Assembly: GCA_944386855.1 (NCBI GenBank)
Contig: CALXCR010000030.1
Location: 1-53,099, forward strand
Direction: 5' to 3'
Source of the DNA: an uncultured Oscillospiraceae bacterium
GTDB lineage: Bacteria; Bacillota; Clostridia; Oscillospirales; Oscillospiraceae
DNA: 53,099 nt
How positions within the stretch are numbered: position 1 is the first letter of the stretch; each line of letters opens with the position of its first letter. Under the pieces are notes generated by a model. That model worked only from the letters and a program-made list of their open reading frames with translations, made no database searches and had not been told where the DNA came from. The position numbers and the translations under genes were made by a program. Of this stretch, positions 34,982-43,010 are shown piece after piece.

Positions 34982-35172
34982 GCGGCCAGACGCCTGACTT
35001 TCGGCGGAAACTGCGGTTGCTCGTGCATGAGTTCCGCCGGTGATGCAGGCTCAAAATACGCCGATCTGTTGTTACACCATGCCGCCTCCTTACAGCAGGT
35101 CATGATATACCGCCGCTGTGAGGCAAGCCGTATTTACCGCAGCGCCTGTCTGCCTTGCCTCGTGGCGGTGGA
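34982..35172. other. Gene-free, highly structured island between convergent terminators
   Basis: This stretch of about 190 nt lies between the GtrA (+) and DHHW (-) terminators and holds no gene I can support. It is rich in nested complementarity. CGGCGGAA (35002-35009) pairs with TTCCGCCG (35032-35039). ACCGCC (35109-35114) pairs with GGCGGT (35164-35169), and inside that GAGGCAAG (35120-35127) pairs with CTTGCCTC (35154-35161). On the minus strand AGGAGG (35085-35090) is followed by ATG-GTG-TAA, a two-codon frame. It could be a structured RNA, a dispersed repeat or a decayed gene. Confidence 0.5.
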
Positions 35173-35173
35173 A

Positions 35174-35210
35174 TATAAAAGCTCCGAAAGCATATCGCTT
35201 TCGGAGCTTT
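35174..35210 (-). terminator. Rho-independent terminator after the DHHW gene
   Basis: A perfect 14-bp stem (35178-35191 with 35197-35210) has a 5-nt loop. On the minus strand it is followed by TTTTATATT. It lies 15 nt after the stop codon. Confidence 0.9.
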
Positions 35211-35224
35211 CGCGTTTTATCTCG

Positions 35225-36325
35225 TTATCTCATAAGCATCGAACTGTTGAGCATCGACGCGGAATAGAGGAAAAGCACATCCTGATCCGCAAAGGTGACA
35301 TAGTCCTCGATGAATGAAGAGTTGATGTAGCGCAGATCGATGAGCGTTATCTTCGAGTAAGCACCGGTAAACAGCGGGGCGATACTTGAGCCGAACGAAT
35401 CGCGGAATATAATAAGCTCTCTGTCGGACCTCGCGTCGGGGCACTCAAGCGTCAGCACGGACTGCGCACCGGACAGAAAGAGATCGTATCCGTCAAGTCC
35501 GTAAAACCTGTCTACGGGGTACACAAGCTCCGACGATGTGCCCTCAATGCCGGTGACGGTCGTGGCATCGGTAAAATCGCTGACACAGTATACGAGGGTG
35601 TCCGCATCCGAGCTCAGCGCCGCCTGACCGTAGTATACGCCGTAAAACGGGGAGAGTTCATGCTTTTCGTAATCGCCCTCCGGCGTCATAAGTTCCGCGA
35701 TACCCATACCGTCAGCCAAAGCCATCGCAGTGTCAAAAATCTTGTCCTGAGACCAGTGCGAGTCGGTTCGGTAGTAGTCGTCGAGTGACAGAGTATTAAA
35801 AATGTCAATATACTCAACGTCTATGAGGTTTTCGTTCATAATATCGACAAGACGGTTGTAATCGAATTCGGAGTCGTTGTTACCCAGGAAATAATTCTTA
35901 TCGGGCACGACTGAAAAATAGACGTCGGCGTCGATTAGGAGCGTCTCGCAGAGCCAGTTTATGAGGTTTGCACCGTATAGGAGCTGCGTCTCGTCGAGCG
36001 GTGATTCTTGTTTAAAAATATGACCGTTTTCGATCCAGTAGCCGTTTACATCCTGCTGACGGAAAATGTCAAGGCGCACAAAAGAGTGGAAACGCCGGAA
36101 CAGCTCGCGCAGCGGAAATTGATCGAGCGCGTACTCCTCAAGTTCGGACGACAGTTCGCCGGACAACAGAGCATCGGCCGTAAGATCGGGCATCTGCGCA
36201 AGCTTTCTCCGCTCCGACAGCGAAAGAGAACCGTCCGGCATGAGGATATGTGCGGCAAACAGGCCGAAAATGATTGAGCAGATCAGTATTATAGTAAAGT
36301 AGTCTTTAAATTTTCTCATCGTCAA
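35225..36325 (-). CDS. DHHW-family protein (AlgJ/AlgX-like, polysaccharide acetylation)
   Basis: This 366-residue protein has one N-terminal membrane helix (about 8-29), so the rest lies outside the membrane. The DHHW motif is present as RTDSHWSQ (about 185-192), and FRDSFGSSIAPLF (about 303-315) supplies the serine block of the SGNH-like fold. AlgJ/AlgX relatives finish the transfer of acetyl groups onto exopolysaccharide. The start codon overlaps the stop of the MBOAT gene (ATGA), which supports joint work: MBOAT moves the acetyl across the membrane and this protein places it. The target polymer is unknown. Confidence 0.88.
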   Translation of the reverse strand: MTMRKFKDYFTIILICSIIFGLFAAHILMPDGSLSLSERRKLAQMPDLTADALLSGELSSELEEYALDQFPLRELFRRFHSFVRLDIFRQQDVNGYWIENGHIFKQESPLDETQLLYGANLINWLCETLLIDADVYFSVVPDKNYFLGNNDSEFDYNRLVDIMNENLIDVEYIDIFNTLSLDDYYRTDSHWSQDKIFDTAMALADGMGIAELMTPEGDYEKHELSPFYGVYYGQAALSSDADTLVYCVSDFTDATTVTGIEGTSSELVYPVDRFYGLDGYDLFLSGAQSVLTLECPDARSDRELIIFRDSFGSSIAPLFTGAYSKITLIDLRYINSSFIEDYVTFADQDVLFLYSASMLNSSMLMR

Positions 36326-37710
36326 AACCTAAAATACAAAAATGGGTTGAACGAGCCGTTTATTATAAACGCCGTCGACGCTATCAAAATACACGCTGAG
36401 CCGACCGGCGACAAAACGGCGTCCACCGCTTTCGGAACAAACCTGTGCCAAAGCGTGACTGCGACGGGCGTCGCACCAACAGCCGCTATGATAATTGGCA
36501 CGGCATAGCTTTTGAGATAATACAGCGTCGTGCCGGTGCAAAACGGGAGTGACCCCGCTCCGAAAAGGCCGGAGAAATCGGATACGACACCGCCAAGGCC
36601 GTCTGCATTGAACACCACAAAGCTCAAAAGTACGACGAGACATGTGTAGATGTGCGAAAATCCGGCTGGCAGCTTTTCAAAAAGTTTTGCGAGCCAAAGC
36701 TTTTCCAAGATCAGAAAAACCGCGAATATACCTCCCCAGAGAACGAAGTTCCATGCCGCGCCATGCCAGAAGCCTGTTATGAACCAGACGATAACGATGT
36801 TTCTAATCCATTTCGCCCTTGTAGTGCGGTTTCCGCCGAGCGGGATGTACAGATAGTCGCGAAACCAGCTGCTCAGCGTCATGTGCCAGCGCCGCCAGAA
36901 TTCCGTGACGGAGCGCGATATGAACGGGTAGTTGAAGTTTTCCGGAAAGTTGAAACCGAATATATGGCCGAGACCGATCGCCATATCGCTGTAGCCCGAA
37001 AAATCGAAATATATCTGCAGAGAAAACGCAAGCGCGTATATCCAGTAAAACAGCACGCTCTTTTCGTCGGCCGCGCGGAACGCGGCACAGAGTTCACCCA
37101 TTACGTTGGCGATAAGGACCTTTTTGCCGAGTCCGATGCAAAACCGCGATATCCCACAGGAGATGTCCGGTATAGTGTTTTTGCGGCTGTCAAGCTCCGC
37201 CGCAACATCAGTATACCGCACGATAGGCCCTGCTATAAGCTGCGGGAACAGCGCGACAAACGTCGTGAGGGTAGCAAAGTTTTTCTGCGCCGGGCAGTCA
37301 TTTCTGTATACGTCAATCGTGTAACTCATCGTCTGGAAAGTGAAAAAGCTTATGCCGATAGGCAGCGCGATGCCGGTGAGCGGTATGTCCGTCCGGAATA
37401 CGGCGTTTACGGTGTTTATGAAAAAGTCTGCGTATTTAAAAAATCCCAGAAGTGCGATGTTGATAACGACCGAAGATATAAGCGCGCGCTTTGCAGAGAG
37501 TTCGCCGCGGTGACGCTCGATATAAAGCGAGTGCAGCCAGCCGGAAAACGCGGTAAAAAGCAGCAGAAGTGTGTAGACCGGCTCGCCGAAGAAGTAGAAA
37601 AACAGGCTCGCTGCCAGCAGCAGGTGATTTCTCCATCTGTCAGGTATCAGGAAATATACGCCGAGCAGCGGCAGGAAAAAATAGATAAATATAGCGCTTG
37701 AAAATAACAT
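36322..37710 (-). CDS. MBOAT-family O-acyltransferase (AlgI/DltB-like)
   Basis: This 462-residue polytopic membrane protein has the MBOAT core: FWRRWHMTLSSWFRDYLYIPLGG (split across about 268-290) and the catalytic-His block GFWHGAAWNFVLWG (about 313-326). The N-terminus (FSSAIFIYFFLPLLGVYFLIP) and about eleven hydrophobic helices fit the AlgI type. It should pass acetyl groups from acetyl-CoA to an extracellular partner for O-acetylation of a surface polymer. It lies 36 nt after the DUF4358 gene and overlaps the DHHW gene by 4 nt. Confidence 0.94.
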   Translation of the reverse strand: MLFSSAIFIYFFLPLLGVYFLIPDRWRNHLLLAASLFFYFFGEPVYTLLLLFTAFSGWLHSLYIERHRGELSAKRALISSVVINIALLGFFKYADFFINTVNAVFRTDIPLTGIALPIGISFFTFQTMSYTIDVYRNDCPAQKNFATLTTFVALFPQLIAGPIVRYTDVAAELDSRKNTIPDISCGISRFCIGLGKKVLIANVMGELCAAFRAADEKSVLFYWIYALAFSLQIYFDFSGYSDMAIGLGHIFGFNFPENFNYPFISRSVTEFWRRWHMTLSSWFRDYLYIPLGGNRTTRAKWIRNIVIVWFITGFWHGAAWNFVLWGGIFAVFLILEKLWLAKLFEKLPAGFSHIYTCLVVLLSFVVFNADGLGGVVSDFSGLFGAGSLPFCTGTTLYYLKSYAVPIIIAAVGATPVAVTLWHRFVPKAVDAVLSPVGSACILIASTAFIINGSFNPFLYFRF

Positions 37711-37746
37711 AATCCTATCCTTCCGCGCAGCATTCCGCGCTGTAAC

Positions 37747-38271
37747 TTATTTGAGCGCGAGGAAATTTTCGGTGATGGCGTCGGTCGTGGCCTCGCTCGA
37801 CATAACAAGGAGGACAAGGCGTCCGTTCGTGCTGACGGACACTTTTTCCGCCTCGACGCAGAGCCATTTGCGCGGGTCGGCATTTGCCTCGATATCGTCT
37901 GCGATCTCCTGGACATCAGTTCCCTCCGGTACGCGGAGCAAGACGACGGAATGCGCTATAGCGTTTATGGCCGCGTCGCTCGAGACAGCTTCCATGCCGT
38001 CGATGTAATCGGTAAACGCGACATACGGGAATGACTGTTTCATTTCATCGGTCGTGAGGTCGGTGTCGAGAAGCGGATCGGGCAGATCGGCGACGCCGTC
38101 GAGTATCTCTGCCATAAGATCCGTGAGCGGGGTGGAATCAAGTCTTGAATCCTCTGAGGACGAAGAACTGCCTCCGCAGGCCCAAACCGATGAGGACGAA
38201 GAACTGCCTCCGCAGGCCGAAACCGATATGAGCATCATTACTGAAAGTAGAAGTGCGGTAATTTTTTTCAT
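37747..38271 (-). CDS. DUF4358-like lipoprotein with duplicated lipobox segment
   Basis: This 174-residue protein has a lipoprotein signal peptide (residues 1-20, MKKITALLLSVMMLISVSAC) with lipobox VSAC. A Ser-rich linker follows and then a mature domain with the pattern of DUF4358 proteins (TDEMKQSFPYVAFTDYIDGMEAVSSDAAINAIAHSVVLLRV, split as about 83-100 and 101-123). The function of DUF4358 is unknown; here it heads an apparent operon with MBOAT and DHHW genes, so a part in polysaccharide acetylation is inferred. The first 12 residues after the signal core are duplicated in tandem (see the repeat entry). AAGGAG lies about 11 nt before the ATG. Confidence 0.82.
   Translation of the reverse strand: MKKITALLLSVMMLISVSACGGSSSSSSVWACGGSSSSSEDSRLDSTPLTDLMAEILDGVADLPDPLLDTDLTTDEMKQSFPYVAFTDYIDGMEAVSSDAAINAIAHSVVLLRVPEGTDVQEIADDIEANADPRKWLCVEAEKVSVSTNGRLVLLVMSSEATTDAITENFLALK
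38156..38227 (-). repeat. Tandem 36-bp duplication inside the lipoprotein gene
   Basis: Two adjacent 36-bp units (38156-38191 and 38192-38227) differ at a single base. They encode SVSACGGSSSSS and SVWACGGSSSSS, so the lipobox cysteine and Ser linker occur twice in frame. The second copy has Trp where the lipobox needs a small residue. Confidence 0.93.
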
Positions 38272-38366
38272 TTGAAATAAAACTCCTTCATGTCTTTTGA
38301 TATAGCAGAAGATATCCCTGCCACTAGTATTAGAGTCAAAAAAGCCTGTTTTGTTCCAAAGAGTTT

Positions 38367-38400
38367 AAAAAAATTCCCACAATAAAATTGCGGGAATTTT
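38367..38400 (-). terminator. Rho-independent terminator ending the rex-adhE-hydrogenase operon
   Basis: A 14-bp stem (38368-38381 with 38387-38400 approximately) contains a G-U wobble on the minus-strand RNA but an A-C mismatch on the plus strand. It ends in seven T residues on the minus strand, so it works in that direction. It lies about 55 nt past the hydrogenase stop. Confidence 0.82.
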
Positions 38401-38452
38401 AAGTGATATAAGCTAAATCTGCGCATCTGCTGTGTTGAAAGACACCGAGAGG

Positions 38453-39880
38453 TTATTTAAGCAGGGATATTGCGTCGGAGATAGTCTTTTCATATGCCTC
38501 ACGGCCATATTTATCAACCTCAGCTTTGTTCTTTTCACCGTGGGTAAGACATCCTGCGCCGCCTATGCAGCCGCCGACGCAGGCCATGCCCTCAATAAAA
38601 TTAGCGTCGAGGACATTTTTGCTTTTTTTCGTGAGGGCAAGCTTGCACGCCTCGATACCGTCGCATGCGACAGGCTTGAAGTCAAAGTCGATGCCGTGTT
38701 CTTTAAGGCCCTGTGCCACGGCGTCTGTCAGACCTCCGCTACGGGCGAATATCCTGCCGAAATACGACGCGTTGTCAAGCACGTCCTCCTCAAGCGTCGT
38801 AATATCTATATCGCGGCTGTCAAAGAGAGCCTGAAGCTCTTCAAAAGTAAGCACCGCATCGATATAAGGTTTTACGCTCTCTTTCTGGATCTCCATTTTT
38901 TTAGCGGTACAAGGACCGATAAATATAATTTTAGCATTTTCGGTTGTGTCCTTTATATATTTCGCAATGGTCGCCATCGGAGAGAGATTGTGCGATATGT
39001 ACTGCTCAAGCTCCGGGAAAGATTTTGATATGTAATCGACAAAAGCGGGACAGCATGAGCTTGTAAGGAAGCCCTTTTCCGCGAGTTCCTTCGACTCAGC
39101 GCTTGCGACCATGTCGGCGCCCAAAGCCGCCTCAACGACCGTGTGGAAGCCAAGTTCTTTAAGGCCGGTTATTACCTGACCGAGCTTTGCGTACCTGAAC
39201 TGGCTTGCTATAGACGGCGCGACAATCGCGTAGAGCTTGTAATTTTTGCCCTGACTGCTCTTCTTTAACAGGTCGATCACGTTCAAGATGAACGATTTAT
39301 CCATTATCGCACCGAACGGGCACTGATAAACACACGCCCCGCAGGCGATACACTTGTTGTTGTCGATGGCGGCGGCCTTGTTGTCGTTCATTGATATCGC
39401 CTTGATTTTGCAGGCGTTCTGGCACGGACGCTTTCTGCTTACGATCGCCGTATATGGGCAGACCTTGGAACATGCGCCGCACTCTTTGCACTTTGATTTG
39501 TCTATATGGGCAACGTGCCGGTGGTCAAATGAGATAGCGCCAAAGCGGCATACATCCTCACAGCGGTGCGCAAGACAGCCGCGGCAGGCGTTTGTGACCT
39601 CATACCCGCCGACGGGGCACTCGTCACAGGCTATTTCGATGACCTCAATAACGTTCGGATTGTTCTTATTACCGCCCATAGCCAGCTTGACGCGCTCGCC
39701 TAATATAGCGCGTTCTTTATAAACACAGCAGCGCATCGTCGGCGTCGTACCCGGCACGATAGTCATGGGGATATCGAGGAGATTTTCAAGCAGCGTGTCG
39801 TCCCACGCCTGCTTTGCCACCTCGCGCAGGACTTTATATTTTAAGTACTGTACTTTGGTATCGAATTTTCTAATGCACAT
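38453..39880 (-). CDS. [FeFe] hydrogenase, group B-type, with ferredoxin domains
   Basis: This 475-residue protein has the H-cluster motifs of [FeFe] hydrogenases: L1 TSSCCPAF (273-280), L2 GPCTAKK (322-328) and L3 EGMACVGGCIGGAGC (430-444). The N-terminal 200 residues carry several cysteine clusters: CDECPVGG, CRGCLAHRC, CKECGACSKVC (131-141) and CIACGACVYQC (177-187), enough for two or more [4Fe-4S] clusters. The opening MCIRKFDTKVQYLKYKVL and TSSCCPAF in place of TSCCPxW fit group B (B1/B3) enzymes, whose physiological role is poorly known. It is last in the operon, 16 nt after the SpoIIE phosphatase. It may take electrons from ferredoxin and release H2. Confidence 0.9.
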   Translation of the reverse strand: MCIRKFDTKVQYLKYKVLREVAKQAWDDTLLENLLDIPMTIVPGTTPTMRCCVYKERAILGERVKLAMGGNKNNPNVIEVIEIACDECPVGGYEVTNACRGCLAHRCEDVCRFGAISFDHRHVAHIDKSKCKECGACSKVCPYTAIVSRKRPCQNACKIKAISMNDNKAAAIDNNKCIACGACVYQCPFGAIMDKSFILNVIDLLKKSSQGKNYKLYAIVAPSIASQFRYAKLGQVITGLKELGFHTVVEAALGADMVASAESKELAEKGFLTSSCCPAFVDYISKSFPELEQYISHNLSPMATIAKYIKDTTENAKIIFIGPCTAKKMEIQKESVKPYIDAVLTFEELQALFDSRDIDITTLEEDVLDNASYFGRIFARSGGLTDAVAQGLKEHGIDFDFKPVACDGIEACKLALTKKSKNVLDANFIEGMACVGGCIGGAGCLTHGEKNKAEVDKYGREAYEKTISDAISLLK

Positions 39881-39896
39881 ATTTTATCCACTCCGC

Positions 39897-41069
39897 TTAA
39901 AAATAACTTACCTTGATGCGTTTTCCCATCTGCTTCAGACATTTGGACAATTCTTCGACGAGATTCATTTTTATACTGAAATTGATGGGCAGATCCGGAT
40001 TCTGATGGGCCGGGTTTATCGCCCGCCCAACGTAAAAGTTTATATCGGTGGCCTCTTCAAAAAGCATACGGCAAATGAGTGAAGCTCCGTCGTGCTTATA
40101 TCCCCACTGCTCATAGCTCTCGTTTCCGGCAAGGTAATCCTTAGCGTAGGTCAGGACCTTATTGATGGTTATGACGCCCTCGGTAACGAGGTCGACGCCT
40201 TCTATCTCTCCGATAGGCGGGACATCGCTGCGCTCAAAGCTTAGCGTAGCTTTCAGTGGTTTGCCGAGATATTTAGCGGCAATAGACGACGTGGTTCCAC
40301 CGCAGACTATATGTTTGCCCTCTTTCGAGAAGAAAAGCGACATCATCCTGTCACAGTCATCGCGGTTAGACGGAGGGCCAAACAGCAGGTTCATCGGCAC
40401 ACGCTTTCTTATGCGCACGACACACGCCGTAGCGTCGTCGCCCGGCTTATCGCCGTAAAGCTTATTGCACTCGTCCACAAGTATGGTGGAGAGTGTTTTC
40501 GCCGTATATCCGACGTTCGACAGCGGCTCCATGAACGATATGATATCCTCGCGCTTCCAGCCAAAGTTATACGCAAGCCCTATCCCGGCGTGGGGGCAGC
40601 CGTCGCTCATAGCGATAAAAACGTCGTTTTCGCACAGCTTTATCGTCGAACGGTATATCTTTTTGCCGTCGATGTTGAGCTCGGTTTTCGGATAATCATA
40701 GTTTTTGCCGTCGCGGAAGAGTATGACATGCGGATTGTCGTACTGCATAAGCTCCGCGACCTCGTTGTTGATCAGCTGTATGATCGTAAACGTGGAATAG
40801 GCGACGCCGCGCACAGAACATATGGGCAGTGTGGCGGCGATAGTCTCAACGCAGTCCTCAAGGGACAGCCCCTCGGACATCATGGTCGAGATGATCTTGG
40901 ATGTGAGCGTAGACAGTATACTGGCCTTAACGCCGCTCCCAAGACCGTCGGCGAGGACGACGACAACAGAGCCGTCGTCCTGCTCGATGATATCAACGTG
41001 ATCGCCGCAAAGCTGCTCGCCGTAATGGTTTATGCTTTTGTACCCGATATCAGAACATAGATCATTCAT
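39897..41069 (-). CDS. SpoIIE-type PP2C protein phosphatase with unknown C-terminal domain
   Basis: Residues 1-222 form a SpoIIE/PP2C-like phosphatase domain with metal-binding ADGLGSG (40-46, Asp41), MSDGCPH (154-160) and GDDATACVV (210-218). Residues about 226-390 form a second domain that I do not recognise, with GPPSNRDDCDRMMSLFF, HIVCGGTTSSIAAKYLG and a Lys/Glu-rich end. No HAMP, response-receiver or membrane segment is present. It should dephosphorylate Ser/Thr on a protein, in the manner of partner-switching systems. It overlaps the HydS gene by 8 nt with AAGGAG inside that gene, which suggests coupled expression and a shared pathway. Confidence 0.87.
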   Translation of the reverse strand: MNDLCSDIGYKSINHYGEQLCGDHVDIIEQDDGSVVVVLADGLGSGVKASILSTLTSKIISTMMSEGLSLEDCVETIAATLPICSVRGVAYSTFTIIQLINNEVAELMQYDNPHVILFRDGKNYDYPKTELNIDGKKIYRSTIKLCENDVFIAMSDGCPHAGIGLAYNFGWKREDIISFMEPLSNVGYTAKTLSTILVDECNKLYGDKPGDDATACVVRIRKRVPMNLLFGPPSNRDDCDRMMSLFFSKEGKHIVCGGTTSSIAAKYLGKPLKATLSFERSDVPPIGEIEGVDLVTEGVITINKVLTYAKDYLAGNESYEQWGYKHDGASLICRMLFEEATDINFYVGRAINPAHQNPDLPINFSIKMNLVEELSKCLKQMGKRIKVSYF

Positions 41070-42738
41070 CCGTAATACTCTCCTTCAGCTTGGAAAGGGC
41101 GATCTTCGTCTCTGCAGCCGTCTCACCGAGTAGCGAGGCGATCTCCTGAACGATACGCATCTGCTTATCGACGACCTTATCTGCGATCTCAACGGTCTGG
41201 CGGCTGATGCTCTCCTTCTTTTCGCGTTCCGTCTCCTCGTCGGTAACATCGCGCATGATGCAGATGAGAAGATGATATTCCGCATCGTGTATAACGGTCT
41301 GCTCGACATATTTTTTATACTCGGCGAGATACAGCCGCTTGTCGCGGACGTTTCTGCCTGTCTGAAGGACGTCCATAAATATTTTCGGATCGAGGATACG
41401 GATTACCTGTTCTCCGAGGACGTCGGACGCGTAGCGTATATTCATGATTTTCAAGGCGGCGCTGTTTATCTGCTGCACCTCGAGATTTTCGTTTAAAACT
41501 ATAAGGCCGTTCGGCGTGTTGTTTACGATGTTGTCGGAGAAGCTCTCTGCTCTGTCCTTGAGATACGGCAGGCACATTGATATCTCCGCCTTGCCCTGAT
41601 AAATGGCGACAGCCTTGTCGCGGCATGTGTTGTAGCCGCACGATCCGCAGTTTAACTCGTCCGAGGGTTTAAATTTGCCCATCTGGCGCAGTATCGTCTG
41701 TATTTCGGTATCGGTCGGCATTTGGAGCTTCCGATCGATCATCTCAAACGACTTCCTGAGGGACAGCGCCTCCGGCTGAGCAATATTAAAGTCACGCTTG
41801 CCGGCATACTGCGCAACAGCCGCGTAATCACGCACGGGGGAGCGGTGGTGCTTCTCCATGACAGGGCCGCCGACACAGCTTCCTACACAGGCGGACATCT
41901 CAATAAAGCAGTGGTGTATATTGCCGTTTTTGATCTCTTCAAGCGCGTCGATGCAGTTTTCAACGCCGTCGAGCGCGAGATATGTATATCCGGGGGCGTC
42001 CTGAACCATCGTTTTGAGTATGCCTCCCGTTGTCGGGAAAAATCTGGCGCGGCTCTCTTCGTCATGATCCGTCTCATTTTCTATTTCGACATTTTCATTC
42101 TCAAGCCATGCCGTCAGCTCTTCAAATGTCAAAACGGCGTCGACAAAGCCCTCGTAGTGATCCGCCTCGTCTTTTTTTGAGACGCACGGTCCTATAAAGA
42201 CGGTCTTGGCATTGGGATATCTGCGTTTTATGTCCTGACAGTGGGCCTGCATAGGTGAGAGGACATCGGCAAGATACTCAAGCAAACTTGGAAAATATTT
42301 CTGAATAAGCAGATTGATAGAGTGGCAGCAGGAGGAGATGATTATATCGCGATTATCCTCACGGAGCATACGTTCGTATTCTGTCTTGACGACGGATGCA
42401 CCGCGTGCCGTCTCCTCGACATCGAAAAAGCCGAGCTTTTTAAGAGCGCTGCGCATCGCGCCTATACCAATACCGCCGTAATTTGCTACGAACGACGGCG
42501 CGGGGCTTACAAAGACAGGGTCACCCGTCTGGAGAAGCACCTTGACGTTTTTCGTCCCGTCGACGATCTGTTTTGCGTTTTGCGGGCAGACGACAAAGCA
42601 CTGACCGCAGAGAATGCACTCGTCCCCGATGATATGGGCCTGATTGCCCGAAAAACGTATCGATTTAACGGGGCAGTGGCGTATACATTTATAGCAGTTT
42701 TTGCAGTTTGATTTTTTCAGAGTCAAATATTCAGCCAT
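41062..42738 (-). CDS. Putative sensory [FeFe] hydrogenase with PAS domain (HydS, group C type)
   Basis: This 558-residue protein starts with a two-cluster ferredoxin domain (CKNCYKCIRHC, 12-22; CILCGQCFVVC, 41-51). The H-cluster domain has L1 SSCCHS (135-140), L2 GPCVSKK (183-189) and L3 MSACVGSCVGG (281-291). Another Fe-S motif follows (Cys 364, 367, 372 and 389), then a PAS domain (about 400-500) and a coiled C-terminal helix. Group C hydrogenases of this layout are known as low-activity H2 or redox sensors. There is no kinase domain; the next gene, a phosphatase, is the likely output. The start is the ATG at 42738 (AGGTGA about 9 nt upstream); another ATG lies at 42747. Confidence 0.88.
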   Translation of the reverse strand: MAEYLTLKKSNCKNCYKCIRHCPVKSIRFSGNQAHIIGDECILCGQCFVVCPQNAKQIVDGTKNVKVLLQTGDPVFVSPAPSFVANYGGIGIGAMRSALKKLGFFDVEETARGASVVKTEYERMLREDNRDIIISSCCHSINLLIQKYFPSLLEYLADVLSPMQAHCQDIKRRYPNAKTVFIGPCVSKKDEADHYEGFVDAVLTFEELTAWLENENVEIENETDHDEESRARFFPTTGGILKTMVQDAPGYTYLALDGVENCIDALEEIKNGNIHHCFIEMSACVGSCVGGPVMEKHHRSPVRDYAAVAQYAGKRDFNIAQPEALSLRKSFEMIDRKLQMPTDTEIQTILRQMGKFKPSDELNCGSCGYNTCRDKAVAIYQGKAEISMCLPYLKDRAESFSDNIVNNTPNGLIVLNENLEVQQINSAALKIMNIRYASDVLGEQVIRILDPKIFMDVLQTGRNVRDKRLYLAEYKKYVEQTVIHDAEYHLLICIMRDVTDEETEREKKESISRQTVEIADKVVDKQMRIVQEIASLLGETAAETKIALSKLKESITDE

Positions 42739-42740
42739 AG

Positions 42741-43007
42741 TCAGCATTCACCTGCTTCCCTGAGAACTTTTAAGATTTTATCTTCAAAAAATTCTTTAAA
42801 ATTTTCCGGTGTGATGCCGGTATAGACATCATCGTTCACAGTAATAGTAACACCCTCGCGGTTGCACCGGCCGGAGCAGAAGCTCCCGGCAAGAGTAACG
42901 CAGTTCATAAGTTTATACTCCTCTACAGCTTTTTGAAACAGTTCAATAACTGCCTGAGAACCCTTTAAGTAGCAGGAACTGCCGATACATATTTGAACGA
43001 TAAGCAT
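42741..43007 (-). CDS. Thioredoxin-like [2Fe-2S] ferredoxin domain protein (second copy)
   Basis: This 88-residue protein resembles the NuoE/HoxE C-terminal thioredoxin-like [2Fe-2S] domain. The four likely ligands are Cys7 and Cys12 (CIGSSC) and Cys44 and Cys48 (CSGRC). It is a paralogue of the protein encoded just upstream (43011-43250), sharing CIGSSCxxKGS. It starts 4 nt after that gene's stop and ends 2 nt before HydS, so it probably carries electrons to HydS or another redox partner in the operon. Confidence 0.88.
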   Translation of the reverse strand: MLIVQICIGSSCYLKGSQAVIELFQKAVEEYKLMNCVTLAGSFCSGRCNREGVTITVNDDVYTGITPENFKEFFEDKILKVLREAGEC

Positions 43008-43010
43008 GGC

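Noticed and set aside
35074-35090. AGGAGG followed by ATG-GTG-TAA on the minus strand
   Set aside because: A two-codon frame cannot be called a gene; it is recorded as a curiosity of the structured island.
34958-35317. 119-codon open frame starting in the GtrA terminator
   Set aside because: It starts inside a terminator stem, crosses a second terminator and runs antisense into the DHHW gene. The structured island is better read as non-coding.
36652-37701. 349-codon open frame on the plus strand
   Set aside because: It is the mirror of the MBOAT gene, whose motifs are unmistakable; its composition is that of an antisense frame.
38156-38227. CRISPR or satellite repeat
   Set aside because: There are only two adjacent copies without spacers, in frame inside a gene; it is a coding tandem duplication.
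40311-41060. 249-codon open frame on the plus strand
   Set aside because: It is antisense to the SpoIIE phosphatase gene and shows no family features.
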